Origin: Heracleum sosnowskyi
Taxonomy: Eukaryota > Streptophyta > Magnoliopsida > Apiales > Apiaceae
Direction of reading: 5' to 3'
DNA length: 64,000 nt
NCBI GenBank assembly: GCA_030848705.1
Contig: CM061238.1
Coordinates: 49,453,133-49,517,132 of the forward strand
Under the pieces are notes generated by a model, which saw nothing but the letters and a program-made list of their open reading frames with translations, had not been told where the DNA came from and ran no database searches. Shown piece by piece: positions 1 to 12,900 of this stretch (positions are counted from its first letter, which is position 1; every line of letters starts with the position of its first letter). A program made the position numbers and the translations under genes.

Positions 1-1732
1 TAGGTTTAGTCCGAAATCGATCCTCGAATACAAGTTGTACTTAACCATTTACAACATTGGTTTCTAAGTCATGTTCTTGGTGGTTTTCACTTGCGCGACC
101 TCGACTAAAACATTTTTATAAAATCGAAACATAATATTTTTAATCCGAATCGTTTTCGTGAGCCTTCCTAACTGTCTCTAGTATTATTCCTCAAAGTTTC
201 ACATTTTAATATGTCTTCTAAGTGGTCCAAATATAGCCTCAAAGTGACTGACCAGAGATGGGTTGTTCCTCCGAACGACGTTTACTAAAACTTACTTTTC
301 TCTTAAACCGTAAATCGTAACGACATGATCTTTATACCAAACCAAACCTTAAAACAAGGTCTACATGTTCATGGTCAGTGTTTCCCAAAAACATTCCAAG
401 ACCAGTTCGTAATTCTTGCTCAAAACAGCCTTAAATCAAATGGGCATTACGACAGCTATAATCGTAACGTTTCCCGGTTTTTTGTTATGTCAAAACCTCT
501 TAAAACCAAATGAATTCAACAACCCAACAACTTTTACAACATAACCAGTTCATATACTTCAAGAACACATCATCAACATCAACCAACAACAAGTATTCAT
601 CAAGAATTAACCATACCTACTCCAAATTCCATAAACACGCTTATTCTTAAACATTACTAGAAACTTCACTTAAATCTCAACATAAATCAAATGGGTGGAT
701 GAGTGGTATACCTTCCTTGAATCCTTAAACACACCACAAGAGCTTATAAGCCTTAAGAGAGTCTTTATCCATGGTTATCATCCTTAAACTTGCAAAAGAA
801 AATCAAGAACAAGTTATGAATTCTCGGAGATACTATACACCGGTTTAAGGAACTGGAACAATGAAGGTCTTACCTTGCTCAAATGGACCCAACTTGTGAA
901 ATGGGAAATGTAGGTTATCTCAAGACCTTTCCAACGAGCTATAGATCGCCATTTGCAACCGAGAAATGAAGGATCTATGATCTTTACAATCCGGCAGTCT
1001 GGTTTTGGCCGAAAATGAAGAAATGAATTTGTTTTTCTTTTTGGGTTTTGGCTTTTGACTTGATTAATGATAATGCTGATTTTTGTGTTAAAAGAGTGGT
1101 GAGTCATAGCTCTAAGGCTCTCTCCTTGTGACACTTGTCCATCATGCATTGGCTTAGATAAAGTAGCTTTACTGGTTCGCTTTCCTTTCACATGGATGAT
1201 CCAAATGTTGCATTCCTCGAATTAAACTTGTTACATGTTGCTTCCATGTCTATATTTAATCATGTAAATGTTGCCCTGTTCCTCTTGAAACGATTCGAAA
1301 TATTTCCTAAAGAGCGAATAAATCTCTACGCGATTTTCGCAGTGAATAGTAACTATTCACTATTCACTTCAACAATCGAATCCTTAAATCGACTTTAATA
1401 AAATAATAAAATTCCAAAATATTAAATCCTCAAATCCTCAATTTTAATATCTCATTTGTTGAATATAATAATAATAAATCACTGCCCGGTCAAATACTAC
1501 ACCAAAATAAAATTTGGAATTTCTAAATTCTGATCGTCTTTGCATTCACTTATTTACTCCGTAGATCACTGATATGACTTCGGAATATCCACACTACGTC
1601 TCGTACATAGGTGGCATGAAATTTTTTGTTAATCCTCAAAATCACTATTCACCCACCAAATTCACTATTCACTGATGCACTTAATCATAATAAGAAAAGT
1701 TTTAAATTTTTCCAAAAATTCGGGTTATTATA
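1..1732 (-). mobile_element. Tekay-like Ty3/gypsy LTR E1, right-hand part
   Basis: Non-coding LTR sequence, homologous along its length to the right part of the solo LTR at 43697-48025. Its right end is ...GGGTTATTATA at 1732, followed by TTAAG (1733-1737), which is the gag sequence expected at that point from the S2 copy at about 41994-41998. TTAAG is therefore the inferred target duplication; the left flank lies outside the window. The LTR reads on the minus strand and begins TATAATAACCCG. A 9-bp-stem hairpin (AGTGAATAG, TAA, CTATTCACT) is at 1341-1361. The TATA-like site seen in E2 is mutated here near 1151-1156. Whether E1 is a solo LTR or the 5' LTR of a longer element cannot be seen. 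The short reading frames inside are not supported as genes. Confidence 0.8.
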
Positions 1733-1737
1733 TTAAG

Positions 1738-2366
1738 GTTCCATAAAGCCTTTCAAGAGTATAGTCTTTGTATTCTTGAATGTTTCTCAGAGAAACAGTC
1801 ATAGGCTTCCACTCTTTTGGAAGAGCTCTAAGAAATTTGAGATTTGAATCCTTGGTTTGGTAGACCCTCCCATACAACTTTAATCCATTCAAAAGCTTTT
1901 GAAACCTACTAAATGTATCGTTTAGAGTTTCACCAGATTTAAAATGAAAGTGTTCATATTGTTGTATGAGGAGTTGCATTTTTTTCTCCCTTACCTGCTC
2001 AGTTCCTTCACAAGGTGTTCTAACAGTGTCCCATACTTCTTTAGAAGTTGTACAGTTGATGACATTGTCAAACATCTCTTGCTCCAAACCATTAAACAGA
2101 ATGTTCATGGTTCTATTATCTTTATGGATTTCTGCAACATCTTCAATAATCCATTCTGAGGAAGGCTTTGGAATTTCCACATCTTCAGCATCATCTGGCA
2201 GTCCAACTCTAGATGAAAACTTCATGGGAACGTGTGGACCTTTCTCAATGCAGTCTACAAATCTCTCATCCATAGACATGAGATGTAGATGCATTTTTAC
2301 TTTTCAGTGAGAGTAATTGTCCTTATCTAGAACTGGTATCTTTACACCTGCATCCTTCTTTACCAT
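1738..2366 (-). pseudogene. gag: gag 5' fragment of S2-family Sirevirus (unit 1 copy)
   Basis: N-terminal part of a Ty1/copia gag (capsid, UBN2-like). The start ATG at 2366-2364 matches the gag start of the complete S2 copy at 42630. About 210 codons remain before the reading frame runs into the inserted LTR E1 at 1732. Visible family features are a W-rich N-terminal region followed by the conserved block around FDNVINCTTSKEVWDTV and SRFQKLLNGL. A TGA stop replaces a tryptophan codon about 21 codons after the start; the S2 copy at 42571 has TAG at the same tryptophan. The rest of gag and all of pol are missing here, presumably beyond E1 to the left. It lies directly after the primer site and LTR, as expected for a minus-strand element. 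Confidence 0.85.
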
Positions 2367-2416
2367 GGTTTCTGTTTTGGCCTTGATCTTTAAACTCCTT
2401 GTATGTTTAGAAGCTT

Positions 2417-2428
2417 GCTCTGATACCA
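2417..2428 (-). other. primer-binding site, S2-family Sirevirus
   Basis: The minus strand reads TGGTATCAGAGC, the complement of the 3' end of plant initiator Met-tRNA used by most copia elements. It sits two bases inside the LTR that starts at 2431. Confidence 0.9.
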
Positions 2429-2430
2429 AT

Positions 2431-3446
2431 TGTTAATCCCAAATGACCTAACAGAATTGTAGAAGGGGGGGCGGGGGTTGAATACAATTCTAGATATTCT
2501 TAAACTTAAAACAACTTTAAAATAAATTATCATAGAAAATAAAAACACAAGCAAATATAAAATTTCAGTTGGATGTTTTGAGGATCCAACTGAGATGTTT
2601 TTATTGCGGGAATAATCTGTGTTACAAAAGTAGCACAGCTGCTCAGTTCCTAATGTAGAGTGAGAGTGCTCTTGAAAGAAGCTAATACAAAATTATTATA
2701 TCTCACTCACTTACAGTAAAATGAACTGCTACACTTGGTTATATATCCCAAGTTTACAATGCTATTTTTGGCTACTCTAAAATGTACAAAGGGTAACCGC
2801 CAGTAGCTTGCTTTTCATTCCTTTTGTCCAATGGTCCTTGGAGATATTGTCTTTTGTCTTCATGCTTATTATGATCACACTCAAGAACCTAATTGGAAAT
2901 TGGAATGTTTCCTCATTCCCAGTGTCCATTTTAATGGCTCCCAATGCAAAGTACACTTATACATCACCTTTTGATCTGTCAGAAAACTGTCACTATCACT
3001 TTGTCAACTATTCAGAAAAGTGATAATGATTCGTTGATAGCAGTGAGATCTGTTTCGTTGATAGCTTTATTCTTCATTCTGTTGATGGTACATTCTTCAT
3101 TCCGTTGATAGTGTAATCTTCATTTCGTTGACATGTCTTCACTTAGGCAAAATTACAAGGCATAGAATATTTACAATTAACCAACCTATTTTGCCTATCT
3201 AGTACTTAGTCAACATGACTTGGAAAACCTATCTAATACCTACAACAAATGCATATCAACCAGTTGAAGTATTGTACAGTGCACTTGCTACATTACTCAT
3301 TTCGTTGATGAGACTCATTCCGTTGATGAGCTACCTGTCAACGGATGCTGCAAAGCATACCATTCCGTTGACAGTTACAATATTGACTTAACACAAAATC
3401 TACTAAGTGTTTTATAATTATCATCAAGAACAACATATTCCTAACA
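2431..3446 (-). mobile_element. S2-family Sirevirus LTR (1,016 bp, unit 1)
   Basis: Begins TGTTAATCCC and ends CCTAACA on the plus strand, with a primer site abutting its left side. It is therefore the 5' LTR of a minus-strand element. It is nearly identical to the S2 LTR at 42694-48042. On the minus strand U3 begins TGTTAGGAATATG. Eight close copies of ATTYCGTTGAY or its complement lie between 3030 and 3372. A TATA box is at 2739-2745 inside the inverted repeat ACTTGG/CCCAAGT. A stem-loop with a G-run loop is at 2453-2491, at the PBS end of the LTR. The right flank GGATC is G-family LTR sequence; the corresponding empty site is visible at 10381. Confidence 0.9.
2739..2745 (-). promoter_or_regulatory. 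TATA box of S2 LTR (unit 1)
   Basis: TATATAA on the minus strand, within the inverted repeat ACTTGG...CCCAAGT at about 2733-2755. The motif array of U3 lies upstream on the transcribed strand. The same arrangement is present in the S2 LTR copy near 43002. Assigned from sequence and position only. Confidence 0.6.
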
Positions 3447-6399
3447 GGATCAGTTCCCTCCTATCTATCACTGGAGCGGATGTTACTCCGAATTCCCCAA
3501 GCATATGCTTGTTGATAGGTTTTCATATTAATACCCTCACTTCCGGATTAATCATGGAAGTGAGTTACAATGTGGGTTGACCGCTGTCAACTGACTTTTG
3601 AATATTAAATATCATACTTTGAAATCACGACCTGGGAGTTGGGTAAAATATACTGGTTCTGATAATTCAGAAATCCAAAACATACTTACTTTTGATGAAA
3701 GAGGCAAGTGAACTCGTAGGTTTACTTCCTGAGATGGATTCCCAATTTTTAATAAGTCAAAGGACAATTATAAGCGTTTGAAGTAATTTAATAAATGTAA
3801 ATAAAATAGTTGGGAACCCCTACCATAATAAAATAAACTTTCTGTAAGTCAGAAAACATTTTAAATAACTATTGAAACCTTACGTAATATTTAAATAAGG
3901 TTCTATGATTTTTAAATCATATTTGGAATATTTAATAAACATTCAAATAATAAATATTGAATTACTATTTAATAAATCCGTACTTAAACGAATATTCAAA
4001 ATAATATTCACTTACTCAAATAAATGCCCAAATAATATTTAATCAATAATTGAAATATAACTGTCCCTGGAAACCTTTAGCTTTTTATGACAGTGATTCA
4101 AAACAAAATAATACGTTGACTCCCGGTCTAAGTTTTAAAACACGATTCACTTGCTCTACTCTAAGAGCCTTCACAAAACCCGGCTTATCACTATCATAAC
4201 GTATAGCTTATAAACCAATCACAATTTATGAGGTTCAAGTACAACAACAATATTATATTTGCAAAATATAACCGAAAGCATTTGAAAGCTTATATGATAA
4301 GTAAAACAGTTCGTGCATTTGTAGCAGTCATATCACAACAACAAGACTTTAAAAATATAGCTGAATACTAGAGCTTCGGGTTTTGAGAAACTTGCACGAT
4401 ACTTGGAACAAAGAGTACATATAAATATTTGAACAACCAAGTATTATACGTTTGAAAATATACCAACTCTGAACAATAGAGTAATGGTTAGTAAACTTGC
4501 CTGGAAATCCCGAAGTAGCAGTAAGTCTCAGGTTGGTCCATAAATCTAGAATCAACGCAAGGTTCAAGATTAATAACTTAAACGCTTTCACCATACTAAG
4601 TATATACTAACTCAAGTACAAAGTCCATTTTCAAGTTAACTCCTTAAGATCCTCTACTCGAGCATGCTCGCTCACACATTTTTATAAAATTGAGATTTAA
4701 TCCTTTTAACACGAAATCTTCTCGAGGGTCTTCCTAAACGTACCTAGCATGTTATCACAAAGTTTCACATTTTATTATGACCTCTAAGTGGTTCGATCAT
4801 AGCCTCAAATTTGACTAAGTGGCGCAGTTTGGTTTTACGAACGCCTTACACTAAAATGCATGTTTCTTCTAAACCGTAAATCGTAATGACATGATTCTTG
4901 CGCTCACGTAAACTACAAACAAAGATCTACACACTCATGTTCATAACTGAACCAAAATAGGCAGTTAGATGTTTGGATTCTAGGCAGTTTTTAGCGTTAC
5001 CGAAAATTGGGCATTACGTCGGCTTAAAACTTAACATTTCCGAGATTCAAATCTCATTCCAATTCACCACCAATCATCATTCACATCAATTACAACACTT
5101 AACATCCATTATCAATCTTAAACCGAGCCAAACCAGTTGGTATCACATTCAAAATCCATCCACAACTCATCCAACAACTAAACAAACTACATAATCCACT
5201 AACTCATGATCTTAACAATACATTCATGCTTCCATCTTTCAATTATAAACATAAAACTTAAAAAAAAACTATTCATCATCTTCTTGAACTTAATAAAAGA
5301 GATATCTAGAGTTCATGGGTGAGAGAGATGTTACCCTAGATGCGAAGAGCTTGGAAAGGGCTTCGATTCGAGTGGTAGAACACGAGAAACAAGCAAGCAA
5401 GCATTCCATCTTCTTCTTCTTCTTCCATTCGTTTTTTTCATCAAGAAACGGAGGTGAGGTGCTGCTCCCTTTTGTGTTTGAAATGTGTGGTGGAGGTGTT
5501 GTGATATGGTAGATATTTTGTTTTTAACAAAATGCAAGTTAGCCCCTCAAGTTTGGTTAAGCTTACAAGCTTCTTTAACACACTTCTTCCACCAATTCAT
5601 TCTTTCCCTTTTTCTTTTAATACATATCTTCTTCTTTATTTCCTAAGTTATAATACGTCCAAGGTTGCTCCTTCAAGCGGATTTTCGATTCTCGTTTTCG
5701 TTTGCGATTTCTGACTACGCGATTAGTAACCGTTTATTATTCCTGAACTTCCGCTGAAATATAGGATCAATCGGAGACTATAAAAATTTACTATTCACCT
5801 TGGAGTACTATTCATCAATGTTACTATTCATCCTTGTTTTTGTTCCTCTTGAAACGATTCGAAAATATTTCCTAGAAAGAGCGAATAAAACTCTACGCAA
5901 TTCTCGCAGTGAATAGTAACTATTCACTATTCGTCCTAACAATCAAATGATTAATTAAAATGGTTCGAGCGTGAATCTTGGAATATATATGGGATTTAAA
6001 TACTCTCATTTGTGTCGCCTTGTTCTGTTACCGCTTTAATCTCATTGAACGCTCGCACGGATTTCTTAAGTGTTCTATCGAAGTAGTTTACCGTAAACGT
6101 TCTTGATATCTTAATTCCTTTACTAAATCCCTATCCATGGGAATTGATAATATAAAATCCTCCAATATATTTAAATAATGATTAATCCATCAGTCATAGG
6201 TGAAATTTTGGAGAAAACCGAAAATGCTATTCTTCTGATTCTGACAGCTTCTACACTCATTTACATAGTAGCTCACTAATACGAATTCGAAAGTTCATTA
6301 TCCCGACTCGTACATAGGGTGGTCTGAAAATTTTCTAAACGAAAAAAATTACTATTCATCAGTGGTTTTTAAATAAGTACAAAATTTGGGGATATTACA
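3447..6399 (-). mobile_element. G-family gypsy LTR, 5' three-quarters (unit 1)
   Basis: Matches 10381-13324 and 48043-51002 almost base for base. It ends ...TTGGGGATATTACA on the plus strand, so on the minus strand it is the natural LTR start TGTAATATCCCC. The left edge at 3447 is the S2 insertion point. The hairpin AGTGAATAG-TAA-CTATTCACT is at 5908-5928. A CTTCTT tract near 5411-5426 gives short reading frames on both strands; these recur in all three copies only because the LTR is copied. No gene is seen here. Confidence 0.85.
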
Positions 6400-9379
6400 G
6401 GTATTGTTTACGATTGATTGAGTTAATTGTGGGGCGATGTAACACCAAGGGAACGTCAACACTCGTAGGGGACATTTGCAAGTATTTTCTTCCAACAGAG
6501 ATATCGGTAAGATTAGTAAGTGCGTCGGAGTTAAATTTGAAACGTTTATGGAATATGAGAATATATCATACTCTGAAGACTAAAGTACCGTCTCATGTTT
6601 GACTATCGAGGCAGACGCGTGGATTCAAAAATGGTAGGATCAGATTCGTGGTATTCGCAAGAGCGTTAAATCAAAGAAGGACGGAAATAGAGAATCGTGC
6701 TATAAGAGAGAATAAGGAGGGAATCGTATTATCTCTGCCTTACGAAATAGCTAAGGACCGGAGGCAAGTGTTTATACCCTTGCTTATTATTTGAGTGATA
6801 TTCTCTTGAATTATTATTATGCAATTGGCATACTCTTCACTAAATTTTAAATGATGACTCTTTTGCATTGAAGTGCAAGTATTTTATTTAATCTCGTAAA
6901 TTGCCGAGTATTCTTTCATAGCTTTTGAGGTCAGATTTATATTTCCATATTAATTGGGAAAAGTATATTTATTATGTTGAAACGATTTAAAAGATAGTTG
7001 TGGGACTTATATAAATACTTTCTTTCGAAAATCTTGAATTATTAATATGCAAGTTGAATACTTTTCACTTAATTTCCAAATGTTGATTCCTTTGCATTGA
7101 ATTGCAAGTATTTTATTTAATCTCGTAAATTGACGAGTATTCTTTCATACCTTTTGAGTTTAGATTCATATTTCCATGTTGATTGGAAAAATATAATTAT
7201 TGTATTGAAACGATTTAAAAGATAGTTATGGGCCTTATACTAAGGCTTTCTTTCAAAAACCTTGATTTAAAAATATTAGGTTAGAATGTTGCCAACCCTA
7301 GATGAGTGGGAACTTGTGAACCCGATGAGGGTAAAAATGTTATTTTAAATTCTGAAGTTCTGGTACTTGTTCTACAAGTATTCTATTTTTCCATCTTGCA
7401 CCTATGCAAGTATTATTATCATTACTTGTTGATGCGATTATCTGATCCAGTCCCTGATTCGAACTCATATATGTTGTGTATGATTTAGTTTAATTCCTTC
7501 AAATACAAGGCTTATCTATTATAAGTATATATTTCGAAGGACTTAAACTATTTCTTTCAGAATTCAGTAAACCCTTATTTCTTTATTCATAAACTTCACC
7601 TTGAATTTTCCTTAAACTTGAACTTGACTTTCTTGTTACTTATCAAATTGGTGAATCTTAACTATTTTTCCATAATGAGACAAATTGTACTGTCGAGGCC
7701 ATCTAGAGACTGTTCCTTACACCCTACTTTATATTGAGCAGTTGCAAATTTCTTTTGCTATCGTAATGCTTGTTTCATTTCATACGTAACTTGTTGAGCA
7801 TGTTATTGTTTATTCTCCATTATCACCCCAATTGTTGCATCGATCTCGTTGATGTTTATTGTAGTGTTACTTTTCATGTACACCTCTCACTATTGTGTCG
7901 ATCTCATCGATAATAGATTGTATTGTTATTCCTTATTGATTCTTCATAGTTGAGTTGTTTCCTGGAACATGAGTTTTCCAGCGATTGTTGTATTAAGGTT
8001 GTCGATTCTTCCGACACCTGATTGTCGTAACAAGGTTGTCGATTGTACCGACACCTTGCGTATAGGATATAGAATTGGAATGTTTTTAAATGGACCAATA
8101 ATGGTCGGACCAGATTCTCGGTCGGAATGAATTATGGCCAAGGATCCTAGTTGTAGGACTTTGCTGTGTGCATTGTCCGGGGTTAGTGCGTGACTGATCA
8201 GCATCCTAACCTTGTGTTTTTAAAAATAAAGTAGAAGTCCAATTCTAATTCAAATATTGAATTCGAATTGTCTAGTAGCCACTTCCTTATGGCATTTGAT
8301 TATTGTCGGAATTATCAGAACATATTCTATTCTTATCAGAAATTATATCTGTTACCAGTATTGTTGGTTCATTGATTAATAAGAAGGGGTTTCAAGCCTG
8401 CTGAAACCACTTACTCGTAGTATAATGGATTTCAATTAGTCAAAATCCACTTCCTCGATTCCATTGGCAGTTGCGAGATATCTACCTTGATGAGTTTTAT
8501 TCATACCGCATATCCAGTCGGTACCATATTGAAGTCGTGAAGTACATTCTTTATTCCATGGCCGAGCACGTTGGCTCATTCTTACTCTTTTATTATTCTA
8601 CTCTTCCAGAGTTGTTGGTTTCAGAAGATGTTGTGAATGGAACTGTTATCTTTAAAAATAGTATTTTTGTATAAACTATGGTCTTGAAGACGTATGAGGT
8701 TATATTTATTTCATATTTTCTACATATTATTGTAGATATTTTGGTTCGGGTAACCGTGGCGACCAATATAAATTCCTTCGTGTTTTAAACTATTCAGTTG
8801 CTAGAAGCTGAATGAGAAATTATGGTGAATTGCCAAACTTGATTTAAAAGTTTTAGAGATTACAAATGTTTAAACCAAAATCTTATTTTGGAAACTTTTC
8901 CTATTATACTTGATAATACACCTGCTGAGCAATTCTTTCGCTCATACTTGCTTTCTTTATATTTTTAGCCTTTCAGTGAGAAGGCATATTGGCGGGAGTT
9001 ATCCGCGTAGCTGGGAAGAGAAGGAAGAAGATGTTAGTGTAAAGACGTTATGATGCAGAGTATTTAGAACTAGTGTAAGGTTATTGTATAAAGCGATTTT
9101 TATTAAATACTATGTTGTATAAGATTAGATTTGCCTAGTATACTTCTTGTCGAAGTTATACTAGTGTTATAGGATTTATGTAAAGAGAATGGTTGTAAAG
9201 AAGAAAATTTTGTGTAATGGAATTTTGGATTCTTGTTTCTAGCACTATAACCTTTAAAGATTCTTGGTAGAGTTGGGGTCGTAGATGTTTATTGTATTGG
9301 TTTAATATCGAACAGATTGTTTTATTTGAGAATGCAGAGTGACGACCAAATCCGTTGACCCCGGATTTGGGGCGTTACA
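6400..9379 (+). mobile_element. H' gypsy LTR, 3' part (unit 1)
   Basis: About 3 kb of non-coding sequence with ~99% similarity to 51003-53982. It ends ...GATTTGGGGCGTTACA at 9379, a typical Tekay-type LTR 3' end on the plus strand, and is followed by AGATC of the third-ORF fragment. The block near 8079-8212, including GCGTGACTGATCAGCA, matches the LTR of element H around 58365-58385, so H' belongs to the same broad group. Its left edge is the end of the G LTR, which suggests that G inserted into H' and the other half of H' has been lost. The reading frames inside are short and not supported as genes. Confidence 0.75.
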
Positions 9380-9873
9380 AGATCCCTTCAGTTTCTTTTG
9401 TCGTTTGAACACAAACTCATCTGCCTTCCTTTTCTTGTCCATGGGATGAGTAAACCCAAGTTTGGAAGCAGTATCACCAACCTTCTCCCATGATATTTCT
9501 AGAATTATTGAAGTTGGAGAGGCTTTGCCTGGAGAGTCTGAGATAGAGACAATTTTGCTTGGTGCTGCATCAGGACTACCAACGTCAGGATTTGTTTGAG
9601 CGTCAGGATTTGATGGCTCATCAGGAATTGAAGTAGCCTGAACATCAGTATCCTGCTTCTATAAAGGAATATGATACCTGCTTTTAATCAACATTCTTTT
9701 CTTCTGTGGCTTAGTAGATGGTGCCACAGCTTCACTTGCAGTATCAGCAACTTCCTTGTTCATCTTAAACTTGGAGGATAGTACCATATCATCCTCAGAG
9801 TCAGAATCTTCACCCAGAATCAATTTTCTCTTCACAGCAACCTCCTCAACTTTATCAGCTTTCTTTACCAGGA
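9380..9873 (-). pseudogene. Sirevirus third-ORF fragment (S1 family, unit 1)
   Basis: Minus-strand fragment homologous to the middle of the third ORF of S1 (about 19600-20080) and to 53983-54476. Shared landmarks are the end-block SKLGFTHPMDKKRKADEFVF and the block around DSDSEDDMVLSS. A TAG stop is present near 9659-9661 where the other copies differ. The left edge is the H' LTR insertion (TTACA followed by AGATC). The right edge at 9874-9876 joins an S2 LTR terminus through a CCC microhomology. The fragment is too short to be functional. Confidence 0.8.
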
Positions 9874-9910
9874 CCCTTCTACAATTCTGTTAGGTCATTT
9901 GGGATTAACA
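9874..9910 (+). mobile_element. 37-bp terminus of a plus-strand S2-family LTR
   Basis: Reverse complement of the first 37 bp of the S2 LTR (compare 2431-2467). It ends in the natural LTR terminus GGGATTAACA at 9910 and is followed by AAGGT (9911-9915). The other natural end of an S2 LTR in this same orientation lies at 31062 and is preceded by AAGGT (31057-31061). The two look like the halves of one insertion separated by rearrangement. Confidence 0.75.
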
Positions 9911-12900
9911 AAGGTTTAAGGTAATCTTTTCGTCAAAACATGCCATACGTACAGTTCATATACTGTATGAGGTATAATACATTGTTAAAATATTATTAAC
10001 AACTTTCTGTAACCGGTATCTAACCATGGCTACAAAACATTTCCGAAATCTAATCTTTGGAAAACAAAATAGGGTAACTGTCAGGGCTATGCATGGGTAC
10101 ATGATGATCAGTCGTAGTACCACGTTAATTCTCTACTAGTAGAAGGATACCCCGAAGGTCTCATACCCTAGCCAGCTGTGGGCTTTTAAACTGGACCGGC
10201 GTCACCCGGCCTCTTACTCATTAGTCACATACATGGCGACATCAAGGCCATAATTAATGGATCGCTCCCTGATAGCGGATTCCACCAGACTGGCGTCACC
10301 CAGCCTCTTATTATCATTTCCCATGGCGACATCAAGGCCACAATTAGTTGCTGGACCGTGCGTTACTCGACCACTTATGCGGATCAATTCCCTAATATCT
10401 ATCACTGGAGCGGATGTTACTCCGAATTCCCCAAGCATATGCTTGTTGATAGGTTTTCATAATAATACCCTAACTTCCGGATTAATCATTGAAGTGAGTT
10501 ACAATGTGGGTTGACCGTTGTCAACTGACTTTTGAATATTAAATATCATACTTTGAAATCACGACCTGGGAGTTGGGTAAAATATACTGGTTCTGATAAT
10601 TCAGAAATCCAAAACATACTTACTTTTGATGAAAGAGGCAAGTGAACTCGTAGATTTACTTCTTGAGATGGATTCCCAATTTTTAAAAAGTCAAAGGACA
10701 ATTATAAGCATTTGAAGTAATTTAATAAATCTAAATAAAATAGTTGGGAACCCATACCATAATCAAATAAACTTTCTGTAAGTCAGAAAACATTTTAAAT
10801 AACTATTGGAACCTTACGTAATATTTAAATAAGGTTCTATGATTTTTAAATCATATTTGGAATATTTAATAAACATTCAAATAATAAATATTGAATTACT
10901 ATTTAATAAATCCGTACTTAAACGAATATTCAAAATAATATTCACTTACTCAAATAAATGCCCAAATAATATTTAATCAATAATTGAAATATACCTGTCC
11001 CTGGAAATCTCCAGCTTTTTATGACAGTGATTCAAAACAAAATAATACGTTGACTCCCGGTCTAAGTTTTAAAACACGATTCACTTGCTCTACTCTAAGA
11101 GCCTTCACAAAACCTGGCTTATAACTATCATAACGTATAACTTACAAACCAATCACAATTTACGAGGTTCAAGTACAACAACAATATTATATTTGCAAAA
11201 TATAACCGAAAGCATTTGAAAGCTTATACGATAAGTAAAACAGTTCGTGCATTTGTAGCAGTCATATCGCAACAACAACAGTTTAAAAATATAGCCAAAT
11301 ACTAGAGCTTCGGGTTTTGAGAAACTTGCACGATACTTGGAACAAAGAGTACACATAAATATTTGAACAACCATTATTATACGTTTGAAAATATACCAAC
11401 TCTGAACAATAGAGTAACTTGCCTGGAAATCCCGAAGTAGCAGTAAGTCTCAGGTTGGTCCAGAAATCTAGAATCAACACAAGGTTCAAGATTAATAACT
11501 TAAACGCTTTCACCATACTAAGTATATACTAACTCAAGTACAAAGTCCATTTTCAAGTTAACTCCTTAAGATCCTCTACTCGAGAATGCTCGCTCACACA
11601 TTTTTATAACATTGAGATTTAATCCTTTTAACACGAAATCTTCTCGAGGGTCTTCCTAAACATTCCTAGAATGTTATCACAAAGTTTCACATTTTATTAT
11701 GACCTCTAAGTGGTTCGATGATAGCCTTAAATTTGACTAAGTGGCGCGGTTTGGTTTTACGAACGCCTTACACTAAAACGCATGTTTCTTCTAAACCGTA
11801 AATCGTAATGACATGATTCTTGCTCTCAAGTAAACTACAAACAAAGATCTACACACTCATGTTCATCACTGAACCAAAATAGGCAGTTAAGTTTTCGGAT
11901 TCTAGGCAGTTTTTAGCGTTACCGAAAATCGGGCATTACGTCGGCTTAAAACTTAACATTTCCGAGATTCAAATCTCATTCCAATTCACCACCAATCATC
12001 ATAAACATCAATTACAACACTTAACATCCATTATCCATCTTAAACGAGCCAAACCAGTTGGTATCACATTCAAAATCCATCCACAACTCATCCAACAACT
12101 AAACAAACTACATAATCCACTTACTCATGATCTTAACAATACATTAATGCTTCCATCCTTCAATTATAAACATAAAACTCAACAAAACAGTATTCATCAT
12201 CTTCTTTAACTTAATAAAAGAGATATCTAGAGTTCATGGGTGAGAGAGATGTTACCCTAGATGCGAAGAGCTTGGAAAGGGCTTCAATTCGAGTGGTAGA
12301 ACACGAGAAACAAGCAAGCAAGCATTCCATCTTCTTCTTCTTCTTCCATTCGTTTTTTTCATCAAGAAATGGAGGTGAGGGGCTGCTCCCTTTTGTGTGT
12401 GAAATGTGTTGTGGAGGTGTGGTGATATGGTAGATATTTTGTTTTTAACAAAATGCAAGTTAGCCCCTCAAGTTTGGTTAAGCTTACAAGCTTCTTTAAC
12501 ACACTTCTTCCACCAATTCATTTCTTTCCCTTTTTCTTTTAATACATATCTTCTTATTTATTTCCTAAGTTATAATACGTCCAAGGTTGCTCCTTCAAGC
12601 GGATTTTCGATTCTCGTTTTTGTTTGCGATTTCTGACTACGCGATTAGTAACCGTTTATTATTCCTGAACTTCCGCTAAAATATAGGATCAATCGGAGAC
12701 TATAAAATTTTACTATTCACCTTGGAGTACTATTCATCAATTTTACTAGTCATCCTTGTTTTTGTTCCTCTTGAAACGATTCGAAAATATTTCCTAAAAA
12801 GAACGAATAAAACTCTACGCGATTCTCGCAGTGAATAGTAACTATTCACTATTCGTCCTAACAATCAAATACTTAATTAAAATGGTTCGAGCGTGAATCT

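Noticed and set aside
1966..2310. Plus-strand reading frames opposite gag and pol (for example also 42230-42571, 39741-40034, 41048-41416)
   Set aside because: Antisense shadows of the minus-strand retrotransposon genes.
2988..3446. Regular short repeats in the S2 LTR suggesting a CRISPR-like array
   Set aside because: Repeats are 10-12 bp, irregularly spaced and in both orientations, in a plant LTR.
5315..5537. Short reading frames on both strands that recur at 12236-12458 and 49911-50136 with strong similarity
   Set aside because: All three lie at the same place of the G LTR; their conservation is explained by copying of the LTR, both strands are open at once, and the sequence is dominated by a CTTCTT tract.
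9351..9361. ATCCGTTGACC in H' (also near 53953) as a further S2 motif copy
   Set aside because: It departs from the consensus start ATTY and is isolated; not counted.
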